This document shows positions 33,284-42,003 of a stretch of DNA of 64,000 nt, piece after piece (position 1 is the stretch's first letter; each line of letters begins with the position of its first letter). Origin of the DNA: Mesobacillus jeotgali (GTDB lineage Bacteria > Bacillota > Bacilli > Bacillales > Cytobacillaceae). Both the position numbers and the translations under genes were made by a program. Location of the stretch: NCBI RefSeq assembly GCF_900166585.1, contig NZ_FVZC01000009.1, positions 1,623,444 through 1,687,443 on the forward strand. Reading direction: 5' to 3'. The notes beneath the pieces were generated by a model, which worked only from the letters and a program-made list of their open reading frames with translations, did not search any database and had not been told where the DNA came from.

Positions 33284-34309
33284 TTAGCCTACCGCCTTTT
33301 GGTTTCGATTGCTGATTTTAATCAGGTTCTCCAGTTTATCCTGTGCCTTGCCTGAATCGATGCTTTCTGCTGCCAGAGATACTCCCTCCCGAATGGATTC
33401 AGCTTTGCCTGCCGTGTAAATACCAATACCGGCATTAAGCAGCACTGTATCCCGGTGAGCACCTTTTTTCCCTTTAAGTACCTGAAGCAATATTGCTGCG
33501 TTATCTTGGGCATCCCCACCTCGGATGCTGCTGTTTTCGTATATTGGCAAGTTCACTTCTTCCGGATTAAGTTTGATGGTCTTGATTTCTCCATGAGAAA
33601 CAATGACCATTTCGTTTTGTCCTGCAAGGGATGCTTCGTCCATTCCCCCTGCACCATTAATGACAATTGCCCGCTTCCTGTTCAGGTTTGCCAGCACATG
33701 GGCAAATTTTTCAAGCATATCCCTTCGGTAAATGCCAAGCAGCTGATAGTCCAGCTGTACTGGATTTGTCAGGGGACCAATTAAATTAAAGATTGTTGGA
33801 ATTTTCAGGTCCCTTCTTACCTTCATAATTTGTTTGAGCTTTGGATGTACATGAGGTGCAAAAAGAAACGCAATCCCGTTCTGTTCAAGGATTTCTTCTG
33901 TGGCTTCTGGAGAGAAATCAAGGCTCACTCCAAGTGCCTCCAAAACATCTGCACTTCCAGTCTTACTCGATACACTCCTGTTTCCGTGCTTAGCTACTGT
34001 AATTCCGGCTCCGGCTATAACAAATGCCGAAGTTGTGCTGATGTTAAAACTTTTTGATCCATCTCCACCAGTGCCGCAATTATCAAGAACATTCGGTATA
34101 TTTTTTGTAAAATTAAGTGCATGCTTTCTGATTGCTTTTACCAGGCCAGATACTTCCTCTGCTGTTTCTCCTTTTGACTTGAGTCCTGTCAAAAATGATG
34201 CGATTTCAGCGTCAGTTGTGTCCATGGTGAAAATTTCCTGGACAGCTTCTTCCATTTCAGTTTCTAGCAATGATTTTCCTTCAACCAATTTTTCAAGATA
34301 AAATTTCAT
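33284..34309 (-). CDS. trpD: Anthranilate phosphoribosyltransferase
   Basis: 341 residues. The PRPP-binding motif DNCGTGGDGSKSFNIST and the KHGNRSVSSKTGSADVLEALG stretch are intact. It adds phosphoribose to anthranilate. It overlaps trpG by 17 bp. Confidence 0.96.
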   Translation of the reverse strand: MKFYLEKLVEGKSLLETEMEEAVQEIFTMDTTDAEIASFLTGLKSKGETAEEVSGLVKAIRKHALNFTKNIPNVLDNCGTGGDGSKSFNISTTSAFVIAGAGITVAKHGNRSVSSKTGSADVLEALGVSLDFSPEATEEILEQNGIAFLFAPHVHPKLKQIMKVRRDLKIPTIFNLIGPLTNPVQLDYQLLGIYRRDMLEKFAHVLANLNRKRAIVINGAGGMDEASLAGQNEMVIVSHGEIKTIKLNPEEVNLPIYENSSIRGGDAQDNAAILLQVLKGKKGAHRDTVLLNAGIGIYTAGKAESIREGVSLAAESIDSGKAQDKLENLIKISNRNQKAVG

Positions 34310-34895
34310 ATGTCTTTGTCTCCTTTCTGATTTCAGCGAGAAAATTCGTTAAAATTTGCTTTCCACTTTTCGTGCCAATAGATTCAGGATGAAACTGAAG
34401 ACCGTACAAAGGGTAATGTTTATGCTTGATCCCCATTATTTCCCGGTCATCAGCAGCTAGTGCCAGCACCTCAAAATCTTTGTTCAGTGTCACTGGGTCG
34501 ATCACCAGCGAATGATATCTCATTACTTCAGGCTCAGCCTCAAGATTCTTCATAAGAGATGTACCTGTGTGGTGAAGTTTTGACTCTTTGCCATGCCTTA
34601 TTTTTTTTGCCTTGATAATCGAACTGCCAAATGCATAGGCGATTGCCTGATGTCCGAGACATATTCCCAGGATCGGGATAGTTGGTGCAAATTTTCTTAC
34701 CGTTTCAACACAAACACCAGCATTTTCTGGCCTTCCTGGACCCGGTGATAGGACGATTGCTTCCGGGTCCATTCTCAAGATGTCCAGAATCGTTATTTTA
34801 TCGTTCCGGACAGTTTTCACTTCTGCCCCAAGCTCTCTCAGGTATTGATAAAGGTTATAGGTAAACGAATCATAATTATCGATCAGTAGAATCAT
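34293..34895 (-). CDS. trpG: Anthranilate/aminodeoxychorismate synthase glutaminase subunit
   Basis: 200 residues, class I glutamine amidotransferase. The nucleophile is in GICLGHQAIAYAFG and the His-Glu pair in LQFHPESIGT. It supplies ammonia to TrpE. In B. subtilis the shared glutaminase sits in the folate operon, whereas here it is inside the trp operon. It overlaps trpE by 20 bp. Confidence 0.95.
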   Translation of the reverse strand: MILLIDNYDSFTYNLYQYLRELGAEVKTVRNDKITILDILRMDPEAIVLSPGPGRPENAGVCVETVRKFAPTIPILGICLGHQAIAYAFGSSIIKAKKIRHGKESKLHHTGTSLMKNLEAEPEVMRYHSLVIDPVTLNKDFEVLALAADDREIMGIKHKHYPLYGLQFHPESIGTKSGKQILTNFLAEIRKETKTYEILS

Positions 34896-36273
34896 TGGCA
34901 GCCTCCATCAGTGCTTTCAATTTATGGTTTGTTTCATCAAACTCTTTTGCTGGATCAGAATCATATACAATTCCAGCTCCTGCTTGAAGATAACCTTTGC
35001 CATCTTTCACTACAAGGGTTCTGATGGCAAGCGCAAAATCCATGCTTCCGCAAGCGGAGAAGTAGCCTACAGCTCCTGAATATACTCCTCGTTTTTCGGC
35101 TTCGAGTTCATTGATAATTTGCATCGCCCGAATTTTCGGTGCCCCTGATACTGTTCCTGCAGGAATGCAGGCCGACAGTCCATCAATAGGGTGAGCATCT
35201 GGCAGCAGTCTCCCGCTCACTTCAGATACAAGATGCATAACAAACTGATATCTTTCAACAGCCAAAAATTTATCAACATTAATACTGCCGATTTCACAAA
35301 TCTTTCCTAAATCATTCCTGGACAGATCGACGAGCATTTTATGTTCGGCTAATTCTTTTTCATCCTGGACTAATTCCATTTCCAGCTTGATGTCTTCTTC
35401 AGTTGTACTTCCTCTGGGCCGGGTACCTGCGATTGGGTTGGTAATCATCGTGCCCTCCCGGTATTTCACAAGGCTTTCCGGTGACGTACCGGCAACAACA
35501 TAGTCTTCAAAGTCAATGAAGTACATATAGGGGGAGGGATTATCTACTCTCAACTTGCGATAGAAAGAAAAAGGATCTCCTTTGGCATCTGCTGAAAGCC
35601 TTCTTGATAGCACTACCTGAAAAATTTCTCCCTCTTCAATGAGGTTCTTTGCTTTTTTAACCGACTCTTCAAACTCCATCCTGTTTTGTGAAGATTTGTA
35701 ATCTGTTAATGAAAATCTGCTTGTAACCTGTTTTTTGTCAGTCGAATCGAGTTCACTTCGACGTTGTTTTATTTTTTTCAATAGCTCCTCATTGCTGTAT
35801 CCTGGAATTGGAATTCCTATGAGGCTGATCTTTTGTTTTAGATGATCAAAAACGATGACTTCATTGAAGAACATTAAATGTGCTTCTGGCATATCCATGG
35901 GATCTTCTTTAAGCGTCCCAATTTCTTCAAAGTCGCGAATGAAATCATAGCTTACAAAACCGACTCCGCCCCCTATAAATGGAACTTCAGACTCTGCATT
36001 AACCTTAGGAAGCAATTCTTTCAGTGCTTGTGAAAAAGACTCATGAATCCTCTCTTTTGCCCCTTCCGTTACCAGGTAGGTCTTGCCCTCATCATTTAAC
36101 AGTTCAAATACTGGATTACAGCCAATAAATGAAAAACGGCCAGAGTCATTATGTTTGTGGGAACTTTCCAAAAGGAACTTTTTCTTTCCGGAAATCCTTT
36201 GATATACAGAGATTGGGGTTAAGGTATCTCCTTCAATTTCCTCAATATACAAGTTTGATGCTTTCACTTCCAT
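34876..36273 (-). CDS. trpE: Anthranilate synthase component I
   Basis: 465 residues from ATG 36273, preceded by AAAGGAGG. Chorismate-binding motifs include GTRPRGST, DLSRNDLG, PAGTVSGAPKIRAM and the C-terminal GAGIVYDSDP. The N-terminal feedback site LLESS is present. It starts the tryptophan branch. It lies 20 nt behind the terminator of the second T-box, so expression depends on read-through. Confidence 0.96.
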   Translation of the reverse strand: MEVKASNLYIEEIEGDTLTPISVYQRISGKKKFLLESSHKHNDSGRFSFIGCNPVFELLNDEGKTYLVTEGAKERIHESFSQALKELLPKVNAESEVPFIGGGVGFVSYDFIRDFEEIGTLKEDPMDMPEAHLMFFNEVIVFDHLKQKISLIGIPIPGYSNEELLKKIKQRRSELDSTDKKQVTSRFSLTDYKSSQNRMEFEESVKKAKNLIEEGEIFQVVLSRRLSADAKGDPFSFYRKLRVDNPSPYMYFIDFEDYVVAGTSPESLVKYREGTMITNPIAGTRPRGSTTEEDIKLEMELVQDEKELAEHKMLVDLSRNDLGKICEIGSINVDKFLAVERYQFVMHLVSEVSGRLLPDAHPIDGLSACIPAGTVSGAPKIRAMQIINELEAEKRGVYSGAVGYFSACGSMDFALAIRTLVVKDGKGYLQAGAGIVYDSDPAKEFDETNHKLKALMEAANDSTDR

Positions 36274-36284
36274 GAGAATCCTCC

Positions 36285-36592
36285 TTTGAAATAAAAAAAG
36301 TCCCCTATACACGCACATAGAAATTGTGCTGTATAGAGGACGATGTACGATTTGACCGCGGTGCCACCTCTTTTTGGAACTGCAAGAGCTCCCTCTCTTC
36401 AGGTACAGGAAAATGCATTCGATATACCCTATCCTTTTAACGGTGGAAACCGGGCTGCCATACTATCATTCAGGCTGCCTCTCACAAGGCCATTCAACAG
36501 GTATTTCCGTACCGGCTCACACCATCCCGGCTCTCTGTAACGGAAATTCTCCTGCCTACTCTTCTTGCTCATCGAGTTTACATAATAAAATT
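36285..36592 (-). ncRNA. Trp T-box riboswitch, proximal copy
   Basis: On the minus strand: stem I with the GATGGTGTGAGC region, a specifier loop with TGG (36492-36490, Trp codon), the T-box sequence GAGGTGGCACCGCGG (36371-36357), then a terminator GTCC.CTATACA/TGTATAG.GGAC with T7 (about 36345-36294). Uncharged tRNA-Trp pairs with the specifier and the T-box bulge to prevent termination. Confidence 0.93.
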
Positions 36593-36606
36593 ATTGTTCT
36601 TTCGCA

Positions 36607-36890
36607 GACAAATAAAAAAGGGCCCTCTCCTTATATAAAATAAGGACGAGAGACCCGTGGTGCCACCTTAATTAGCTGTAAAACAGCTCACTTAGAAGCA
36701 TCAAGCCTGAATTGCTTAATGCCTGCCTTTTGTAACGATAAGGCCTTTTCGCCAAAGCCTACTGCCTAAGGGGTTCGGTTTGGAAGCTCGGAAGTCCATT
36801 CGCTGAACAGCTACACTGATTCTCACCAAACATCAGCTCTCTGAAGTACCCGTTTCAGTTACTACTCTTCGTCAACACTCTGCGTTATAT
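36607..36890 (-). ncRNA. Trp T-box riboswitch, distal copy
   Basis: On the minus strand: GAAGAGTAGTAA at the base of stem I, TTGGTGAGAATCA, specifier TGG (36798-36796), T-box AAGGTGGCACCACGGG (36672-36657), then terminator GGGTCTCTCGTCCTTAT/ATAAGGAGAGGGCCC with T6 ending near 36616. It is complete and separate from the proximal copy. Confidence 0.93.
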
Positions 36891-36898
36891 TGTTTTTA

Positions 36899-36927
36899 AT
36901 ATTAAGCGGTTTATAATTAATTGTCAA
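36899..36927 (-). promoter_or_regulatory. SigA promoter of the trp operon
   Basis: Minus strand TTGACA (36927-36922), 17-bp spacer and TAATAT (36904-36899), immediately upstream of the distal T-box. Confidence 0.8.
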
Positions 36928-36946
36928 TGAGAAATGTGAAAAAATT

Positions 36947-37588
36947 TTAACTTTTCTGCATTAAAAGTTTTTTAAGCTCTTTTTTCCAGGCACCTGCCAA
37001 GGCTTCAATTCCTATAAGTGTTTCAATTGCATCAAAGTCATCTTTACGGTGAAAGAAGGTCTGATTCGCCTGCAAAATTGAAAAGTGTTCTTGTTTCCGT
37101 TCCAGTAAGGTAATATTGGAATCTTCATAAACCATTCCTTCCTCGAGAACCCGGAAGAAATAGCCGGTAAAGCCTGTCTGGACAACCCTTTTTAATAATG
37201 GATCAATATCATTGTTCTTAGAGATCTTGGAGCATGGGATTCTCCCCTGTGACACCTGTATAGTCGCTTCTCCCAGCCGGAAAATATCTCCTATGTATAC
37301 ATCAGTTTCTTTCATCCCAGTGACAGATATATTTTCCCCAAATGTTGGGGGTTCAATATTTTTATTGAATTCTGCTGACCATTGTTGATAGTGCTCTATT
37401 GGGTAAAAACAAACCGCTCTGTCTGGACCCCCATGATACTCAGTTGCAGCTACGCCATCACCATCAAAGGAATCCTTTTTCAGAAAGGCATGTTTGACAC
37501 CTTTTTTGCCGATAGCTGATTGCTCCTTTTTTCCCTTCCATGTCTTATACTCAGGCTTTCCTACATTCAAATACAGGATTTGGGCCAT
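36947..37588 (-). CDS. MOSC-domain protein (YflK/YiiM-like)
   Basis: 213 residues. The MOSC core has VAATEYHGGPDRAVCFYP, FGENISVTG, VYIGDIFRLGEA and QGRIPCSKI, with the conserved Cys. MOSC proteins handle molybdenum-cofactor-bound sulfur or reduce N-hydroxylated bases (YiiM type). Single gene upstream of the trp promoter, same strand. Confidence 0.87.
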   Translation of the reverse strand: MAQILYLNVGKPEYKTWKGKKEQSAIGKKGVKHAFLKKDSFDGDGVAATEYHGGPDRAVCFYPIEHYQQWSAEFNKNIEPPTFGENISVTGMKETDVYIGDIFRLGEATIQVSQGRIPCSKISKNNDIDPLLKRVVQTGFTGYFFRVLEEGMVYEDSNITLLERKQEHFSILQANQTFFHRKDDFDAIETLIGIEALAGAWKKELKKLLMQKS

Positions 37589-37777
37589 GGTTAACCACCC
37601 TTCAGGACTTTTCCACCTATTTTATCCTTTTACAGTAAAAAATGCCAGACTGTTTTATTGCTTTTAATTCGTAATCACCTTTAGACAAGAGTAAACCTTT
37701 ACCATAAAAAGACACCTTTATTTTCAGTCTATAAAGACCACACTAAAAATAGTTTGAAAAAAAGGCAGGTTTCGAAG

Positions 37778-39049
37778 ATGAATTATATTGAGAACTTGTT
37801 CCCCAAATCCGGGAGTCTTCCGGGAAAGAAAGAAAAGGATACGAAAAAGGATGATGTCAATAATCAGAAATGGGCAATTGTTTCGATCGCATCCATTCCG
37901 CTCGTTATGACTCTTGGCAATTCAATGCTAATTCCCGTTTTGCCTGTCATGGAAAAGAAAATGGGCATTACTGCCTTCCAATCAAGCTTAATCATAACAG
38001 TTTATTCAATAGTTGCGATATTTCTCATCCCGCTTGCCGGATATTTGTCGGATCATATCGGTCGAAAAAAAGTCATTATACCCAGCCTGATCATAACAGG
38101 AATTGGCGGTATCATATCGGGATGGGCCTCATGGCAAATGAACGATGGATACTGGATCGTCTTAATCGGAAGAGCCCTCCAGGGTGTCGGGGCAGCAGGA
38201 GCATTCCCTATTGTACTGCCATTGGTAGGAGACATGTTCAAAAACGATGATGAAGTTAGCGGGGCGCTCGGAGAAATTGAAACAGCAAACACTCTCGGGA
38301 AGGTTCTTAGCCCGGTTTTAGGCTCGTTCCTGGCGGGATTTATCTGGTTTATTCCGTTTTTTTCGATACCGGTGTTCTGCGCAATATCAATCATAATGAT
38401 GATTTTTCTTGTGAAAAGTCCGAAAAAGAAGGAAAAACCTTTACCTTTCAAGGATTTTATCAAGAAAATAAAATTGATTTTCACTGAGAATGGGCGTTGG
38501 CTGTATGCCATCTTTTTTATTGGAACAATAGTGATGTTTGTACTCTTTGGAGTTTTGTTTTACCTCTCAGACATACTTGAGAACAAGTACGGAATTAAGG
38601 ATATGAAGAAAGGGCTTTTGCTGGCTCTGCCATTAGGAGCGCTATGCCTTTCATCATTTATAACAGGCAAAATAATCAAAAAGAATATGGTGCTGATGAA
38701 GTGGATTACATTCACCAGTTTACTGCTGCTAGGAGTCGCAGTAGCTCTGCTTAGTTTTTCTAAAGAGCTGTGGTTCCTTATCATGATGTTCCTGGTTGCA
38801 GGTATTGGAATTGGGGCCAGCCTTCCTCCGCTCGATGCGCTAATCACAGAGAGTATCGAGAAAGAAGAACGAGGCACCATTACATCGATTTATAGTTCCA
38901 TGAGATTTATTGGTGTAGCAGCCGGACCTCCAGTGATTGCCCTTTTGATGAAAAATTCGAACAAACTCATCTTCATCATTCTCACAGCGCTCAGCATTGC
39001 AGCAGCACTTGCAACCTTTATGGCCATTAAACCGGATAAAAAAGGATAA
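37778..39049 (+). CDS. MFS transporter (drug-efflux-like)
   Basis: 423 residues and about 12 transmembrane helices. The loop 2-3 motif is GYLSDHIGRKKV, and GRALQGVGAAGAFPIV resembles motif C-type sequence of drug:H+ antiporters (DHA1). A charged, lysine-rich N-terminal tail precedes helix 1. The ATG at 37778 follows GGCAGG; a TTG 24 bp upstream is possible. Substrate unknown. Confidence 0.83.
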   Translation: MNYIENLFPKSGSLPGKKEKDTKKDDVNNQKWAIVSIASIPLVMTLGNSMLIPVLPVMEKKMGITAFQSSLIITVYSIVAIFLIPLAGYLSDHIGRKKVIIPSLIITGIGGIISGWASWQMNDGYWIVLIGRALQGVGAAGAFPIVLPLVGDMFKNDDEVSGALGEIETANTLGKVLSPVLGSFLAGFIWFIPFFSIPVFCAISIIMMIFLVKSPKKKEKPLPFKDFIKKIKLIFTENGRWLYAIFFIGTIVMFVLFGVLFYLSDILENKYGIKDMKKGLLLALPLGALCLSSFITGKIIKKNMVLMKWITFTSLLLLGVAVALLSFSKELWFLIMMFLVAGIGIGASLPPLDALITESIEKEERGTITSIYSSMRFIGVAAGPPVIALLMKNSNKLIFIILTALSIAAALATFMAIKPDKKG

Positions 39050-39050
39050 T

Positions 39051-39083
39051 AAAAAACGCATTGATCATGACAATGCGTTTTTT
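39051..39083. terminator. Bidirectional terminator between MFS and hydrolase genes
   Basis: AAAAACGCATTG/CAATGCGTTTTTT with A- and T-runs on both sides. Confidence 0.88.
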
Positions 39084-39852
39084 ATGACATAGGAAGATGT
39101 TTTTGTAAAAAGCCGATTATTTCCTCGTTAAACTCCTGCCACTTTTTAACAGGAACCTGGTGGGAAACATTTTTTATAATCGCGGTTTCAAACCTTTCAA
39201 GTTCTCTCTCATAGGTTCGTAAATGCTGGTTGATAAAATCTCTTGACCCATAAATAAGCAACAAAGGAACCGACAGTCCTTTTAATCTTCCGACACAAGA
39301 ATAATTCAAAGACTCGTGGTAAAAATGAAACCAAGTATTCAGGTCCGTTTTTAACATATGTTCAATGAGTTCCGTCCTATATTCTATCTCGAATGTATGT
39401 GCAGTAGCTATCACTTTAGCCAGTGTTGGCGGGGATTTTTTGACAAAATACATCCCGAGCAAATGTTCATACTTCAACGCTGGCGAAATTACTTCGGCAA
39501 AGCCTCCTGATAAGATCAGGGCTTGAGTCCGTTCCGGATAAGCCAGTGCGAATTCCTGGGCAATACTGCCCCCTGAAGAGTAACCCAACAAGGTTGCTTT
39601 TTCAATTCCGATAGAATCTGCTAGCTTCAAAACTTCTTCTGCATATTTTTGAATTGTGACTTTTTCCAGTACGGCTGTAGATTCTCCGTGACCACTCAGG
39701 TCAGGGAGTATCAATTTGAATTGGCGGGCTAATGGTTTCTGAAAACAAAAAACTTTCCTGCCCATGCCTGGTGGATGCAGAAAGATAATTGGGGCTCCAT
39801 GCCCTGCTTCTTCGTAATAGAGATCGCCATATTCCAATTTGCATACTGGCAT
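39082..39852 (-). CDS. Alpha/beta hydrolase
   Basis: 256 residues. The oxyanion region is LHPPGMG and the nucleophile elbow is LLGYSSGGSIA (Ser). The acid Asp is likely in LLIYGSRDFIN and the His in NVSHQVP near the C-terminus. The fold resembles 3-oxoadipate enol-lactonase or proline iminopeptidase-like esterases; substrate unknown. ATG 39852 is chosen with AAGGAG upstream at slightly long spacing; GTG 39864 is nearer but too close to the site. Confidence 0.82.
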   Translation of the reverse strand: MPVCKLEYGDLYYEEAGHGAPIIFLHPPGMGRKVFCFQKPLARQFKLILPDLSGHGESTAVLEKVTIQKYAEEVLKLADSIGIEKATLLGYSSGGSIAQEFALAYPERTQALILSGGFAEVISPALKYEHLLGMYFVKKSPPTLAKVIATAHTFEIEYRTELIEHMLKTDLNTWFHFYHESLNYSCVGRLKGLSVPLLLIYGSRDFINQHLRTYERELERFETAIIKNVSHQVPVKKWQEFNEEIIGFLQKHLPMS

Positions 39853-39983
39853 TACCCAATCCACTCCTTTTGCACAGTTTAAGACAACTTTAATAGTATA
39901 GCCAAGAGACTAAACAACTCATTCATTAAATACCTTATAACCGTGACATTGCCAGTCTTGTATGATATCCTTGTATTGTAAAA

Positions 39984-40022
39984 ATGAATAAAAAGGCTGC
40001 CGGTGTTTGCCCACCAACAGCC
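39984..40022 (-). terminator. Terminator of the toxin mRNA
   Basis: On the minus strand GGCTG..GGTGGGCAAACACC..CAGCC (40022-39995) is followed by TTTTTATTC. It lies 76 bp past the toxin stop codon, giving an mRNA of about 250 nt. Confidence 0.8.
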
Positions 40023-40110
40023 AATGCAATAGCCGTTCCCATTGAGGATCGGACATAAAACCGCTGGACCTCTCACTCAAATTCGGTTAAGGGAGGTCTA
40101 TTTTTTTTGA
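39985..40110 (+). ncRNA. Putative antisense antitoxin RNA of the type I locus
   Basis: A plus-strand terminator (GACCTC...GAGGTC then T8, about 40067-40108) lies against the 3' end of the toxin frame. No plus-strand gene reaches it, so a short plus-strand RNA covering the 3' half of the toxin mRNA is likely, as in BsrG/SR4 or TxpA/RatA. Its promoter is not clear; TTGCCA near 39950 is a weak -35. The 5' end is a guess. Confidence 0.45.
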
Positions 40111-40187
40111 CTGAAAGTCAGCACTGCGAGGATGAGGCTGGCAAAAGAAAACATAGCCATAAAGGTCTCGAATACTGTCAAAAGCAT
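40098..40187 (-). CDS. Holin-like type I toxin peptide
   Basis: 29 residues from ATG 40187: MLLTVFETFMAMFSFASLIL then AVLTFSQKK. It is one transmembrane helix with a basic tail. The pattern (T)V.E.(F/L)M.M..F.(S/T)LI.A.LTF matches the small holin-like toxin family of Bacillus and Lactobacillus (Hol_Tox type). GGAGGAAGGGGG lies upstream. TTG at codon 3 has better spacing to it and gives the family's usual TVFE start. Confidence 0.7.
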   Translation of the reverse strand: MLLTVFETFMAMFSFASLILAVLTFSQKK

Positions 40188-40228
40188 CACCCCCTTCCTC
40201 CGGGGATACCCGACCATCTAGAAGATCT

Positions 40229-40249
40229 GGCTATTGCTTCTCAAGTATA
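40229..40249 (-). promoter_or_regulatory. Toxin promoter -10 and 5' end complementary to the mRNA 3' end
   Basis: An extended -10, TG-T-TATACT, covers 40249-40244. The expected 5' end carries GCAATAGCC (40237-40229), which is complementary to GGCTATTGC at 40034-40026 near the mRNA 3' end. Such 5'-3' pairing keeps full-length type I toxin mRNAs untranslated. Confidence 0.55.
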
Positions 40250-40307
40250 ACATACCCTCGTCCAAAACGAGAACGCATGTTCTGATTTTTACCAAAATTA
40301 GGGCTAA

Positions 40308-40340
40308 GATACTAGATGATATTGGATATTATCTAGTATC
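40308..40340. repeat. 33-bp inverted repeat beside the DUF2935 stop codon
   Basis: GATACTAGAT.ATAT pairs with ATAT.ATCTAGTATC around TGG, with one G-T position. It lies 9 bp beyond the DUF2935 gene and lacks a T-run. It may be a weak terminator or a protein site. Confidence 0.6.
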
Positions 40341-40348
40341 CAGCCGTA

Positions 40349-41149
40349 TTAATCCACCTTCAGCCTGGGTTTCCCAGGATCACAGTCAGGCTTCTGCAAT
40401 GCCGCTGCTTCCGCAACCTTTGATAAATAGTAACACTCTTCCCTGAACATATGGTCAGCCATAAGCGGGGCAAAGGTGCCTAATGCCTGTTCAGTCAACT
40501 TAAGCTCCTTCAACTCATCAAGGAACCCCATGAACAACTTTATTTCCAATGAAACTTCTTGATTCATCCTTTCCAATGCAGGGAAAGTTGCTAAATTGGC
40601 ACGCAGGTAACCAGTCATCTCGACAGCTTTCAAGTAGAAATCTTCAAAATGCTTCACGTATTGACCGCTTTTAGCCTTCAATCGTTTTTCGACCTGGTCC
40701 AGATTGCTTTTAATAATACCAGCATGGCCCGCTGCATCAAGCAGCCAGAGGGTATGGTGGTGCAGTTCATGAAATACTGGCGGGACCTCTCCCCTTTTCA
40801 GGTATTCAAGTACCCGGAGATATTCTTCCACTTCGTTAACCATGTGATTGACAAAGGTCGGGCCCAAATGGTTCTTTACTTTTCCCAACAGCATTTTTTC
40901 CATGAGCGCTAATTTAAACTGCCTCAGTTTCTTCGCTTCTTCTTCGGCCCTCATGCTAAGATGAATCAAGTCAACTGTATCTACTCTTTGCAGCAGTTTG
41001 TCAAAAGTATTTATGAAATATTTCGCCGTATCGATTTCCTCCTGCTCGACAGGTGCGAGCCCCTCATGCAGGAATCTACCATGATCCCCCAGGACCTGAA
41101 GCCAAAACCGGTGTTCATATGCAGCAGCTCTATTAAAATCCTTCGACAT
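40349..41149 (-). CDS. DUF2935 helical-bundle protein
   Basis: 266 residues from ATG 41149 (GGAGGG upstream). Two repeats of a ferritin-like or hemerythrin-like helical bundle are suggested by FWLQVLGDHGRFLHEGLA near residue 17 and EHHHHTLWLLDAAGHAGII-type sequence in the second half. His and Glu residues in these helices could bind metal. The family is common in Bacillus and Clostridium, and no function is established. Confidence 0.85.
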   Translation of the reverse strand: MSKDFNRAAAYEHRFWLQVLGDHGRFLHEGLAPVEQEEIDTAKYFINTFDKLLQRVDTVDLIHLSMRAEEEAKKLRQFKLALMEKMLLGKVKNHLGPTFVNHMVNEVEEYLRVLEYLKRGEVPPVFHELHHHTLWLLDAAGHAGIIKSNLDQVEKRLKAKSGQYVKHFEDFYLKAVEMTGYLRANLATFPALERMNQEVSLEIKLFMGFLDELKELKLTEQALGTFAPLMADHMFREECYYLSKVAEAAALQKPDCDPGKPRLKVD

Positions 41150-41249
41150 TCCACTTCCCTCCTCACTAATTAGGTTCATAAAAGCATATCTGCGATTCAG
41201 AGAAAATATTCATACGAAAAGAATGGGATTTACTCTTAAAAATCAGGCG

Positions 41250-41995
41250 AAAATAAAAACCACCCGTGAGAACGGGTGGTTTTCTCTGCGGCTGAAAGCC
41301 TTTGTTACTGACCAGACCCTAAAGGGCTACTGAAAGGTTCGCCAATTGTACTACTTCTACTGGCCAGACCTCAAAGGCCTTCTCCCCTTTTAACTTCTTT
41401 TCTTTTTCTTCACTTCTTCTCCTGTGAATGGATCAATGTACTCCATCATCGTTAACTGCTCTGCGACTATATCATCCTGTATTTGATTTCGAATGTATTC
41501 TTCTATTACCTTTTTATTTCTACCTACTGTATCGACATAATATCCTGTACACCAGAATTTACGGTTTCCATATCTGTATTTCAGGTTTGCGTGACGATCA
41601 AATATCATTAAACTGCTTTTCCCTTTTAAGTAACCGACAAAAGAGGACACACTTATTTTGGGCGGTATACTCACTAACATATGTACGTGGTCCTTACAGG
41701 CGGTTGCTTCAATTATTTCTACACCTTTTCTTTCACATAATGTACGCAGTATTTCCCCAATATCTTTTTTGATTTTCCCATAAATGATTTGTCTCCTATA
41801 CTTTGGGGCGAATACGATGTGATACTTACAATTCCAGGTAGTGTGTGCTAAACTGTTATTGTCTTTAGACATGGGACTTCCTCCGTGCTGATATTTTTGG
41901 TTGGCGAACCAAAAAATATTTTAGCACCGTGGGGAAGTTTTTTTAATACCACGCTGAAAGCTTTTTGGAACCCCAGGCATAGCCCGGGGTTTTCA
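41250..41995 (-). mobile_element. IS200/IS605-family insertion sequence (tnpA only)
   Basis: A single tnpA is flanked by hairpins: AAAACCACCCG/CGGGTGGTTTT (41257-41283) beyond its stop, a long stem over its leader (41888-41932), and GAACCCC.GGC/GCC.GGGG (about 41969-41990). These fit the subterminal palindromes of IS200 elements. Exact ends and target site are not resolved. No tnpB is present. Confidence 0.75.
41390..41872 (-). CDS. tnpA: IS200-type single-strand transposase (Y1 HUH)
   Basis: 160 residues. The HUH motif is DHVHML (His62, His64) and the nucleophile is Tyr126 in EEYIRNQ. It cuts and rejoins single-stranded DNA at hairpin ends as a dimer. Length is normal for Bacillus IS200 and the catalytic residues are intact, so it may be active. 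The leader upstream folds into a long stem next to the GGAGG, as is known for IS200 translational repression. Confidence 0.93.
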   Translation of the reverse strand: MSKDNNSLAHTTWNCKYHIVFAPKYRRQIIYGKIKKDIGEILRTLCERKGVEIIEATACKDHVHMLVSIPPKISVSSFVGYLKGKSSLMIFDRHANLKYRYGNRKFWCTGYYVDTVGRNKKVIEEYIRNQIQDDIVAEQLTMMEYIDPFTGEEVKKKKRS

Positions 41996-42003
41996 TTTCC
42001 ACA

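Noticed and set aside
36343-36643. Plus-strand frames of 65 and 89 codons
   Set aside because: They are shadows across the T-box leaders with no ribosome binding site.
36285-36930. TRAP-binding repeats for the trp operon
   Set aside because: No run of GAG/UAG triplets; the leader is fully explained by two T-boxes.
41180-41995. TnpB/omega-RNA (IS605-type) system
   Set aside because: Only tnpA is present; no tnpB frame or remnant is found on either side.
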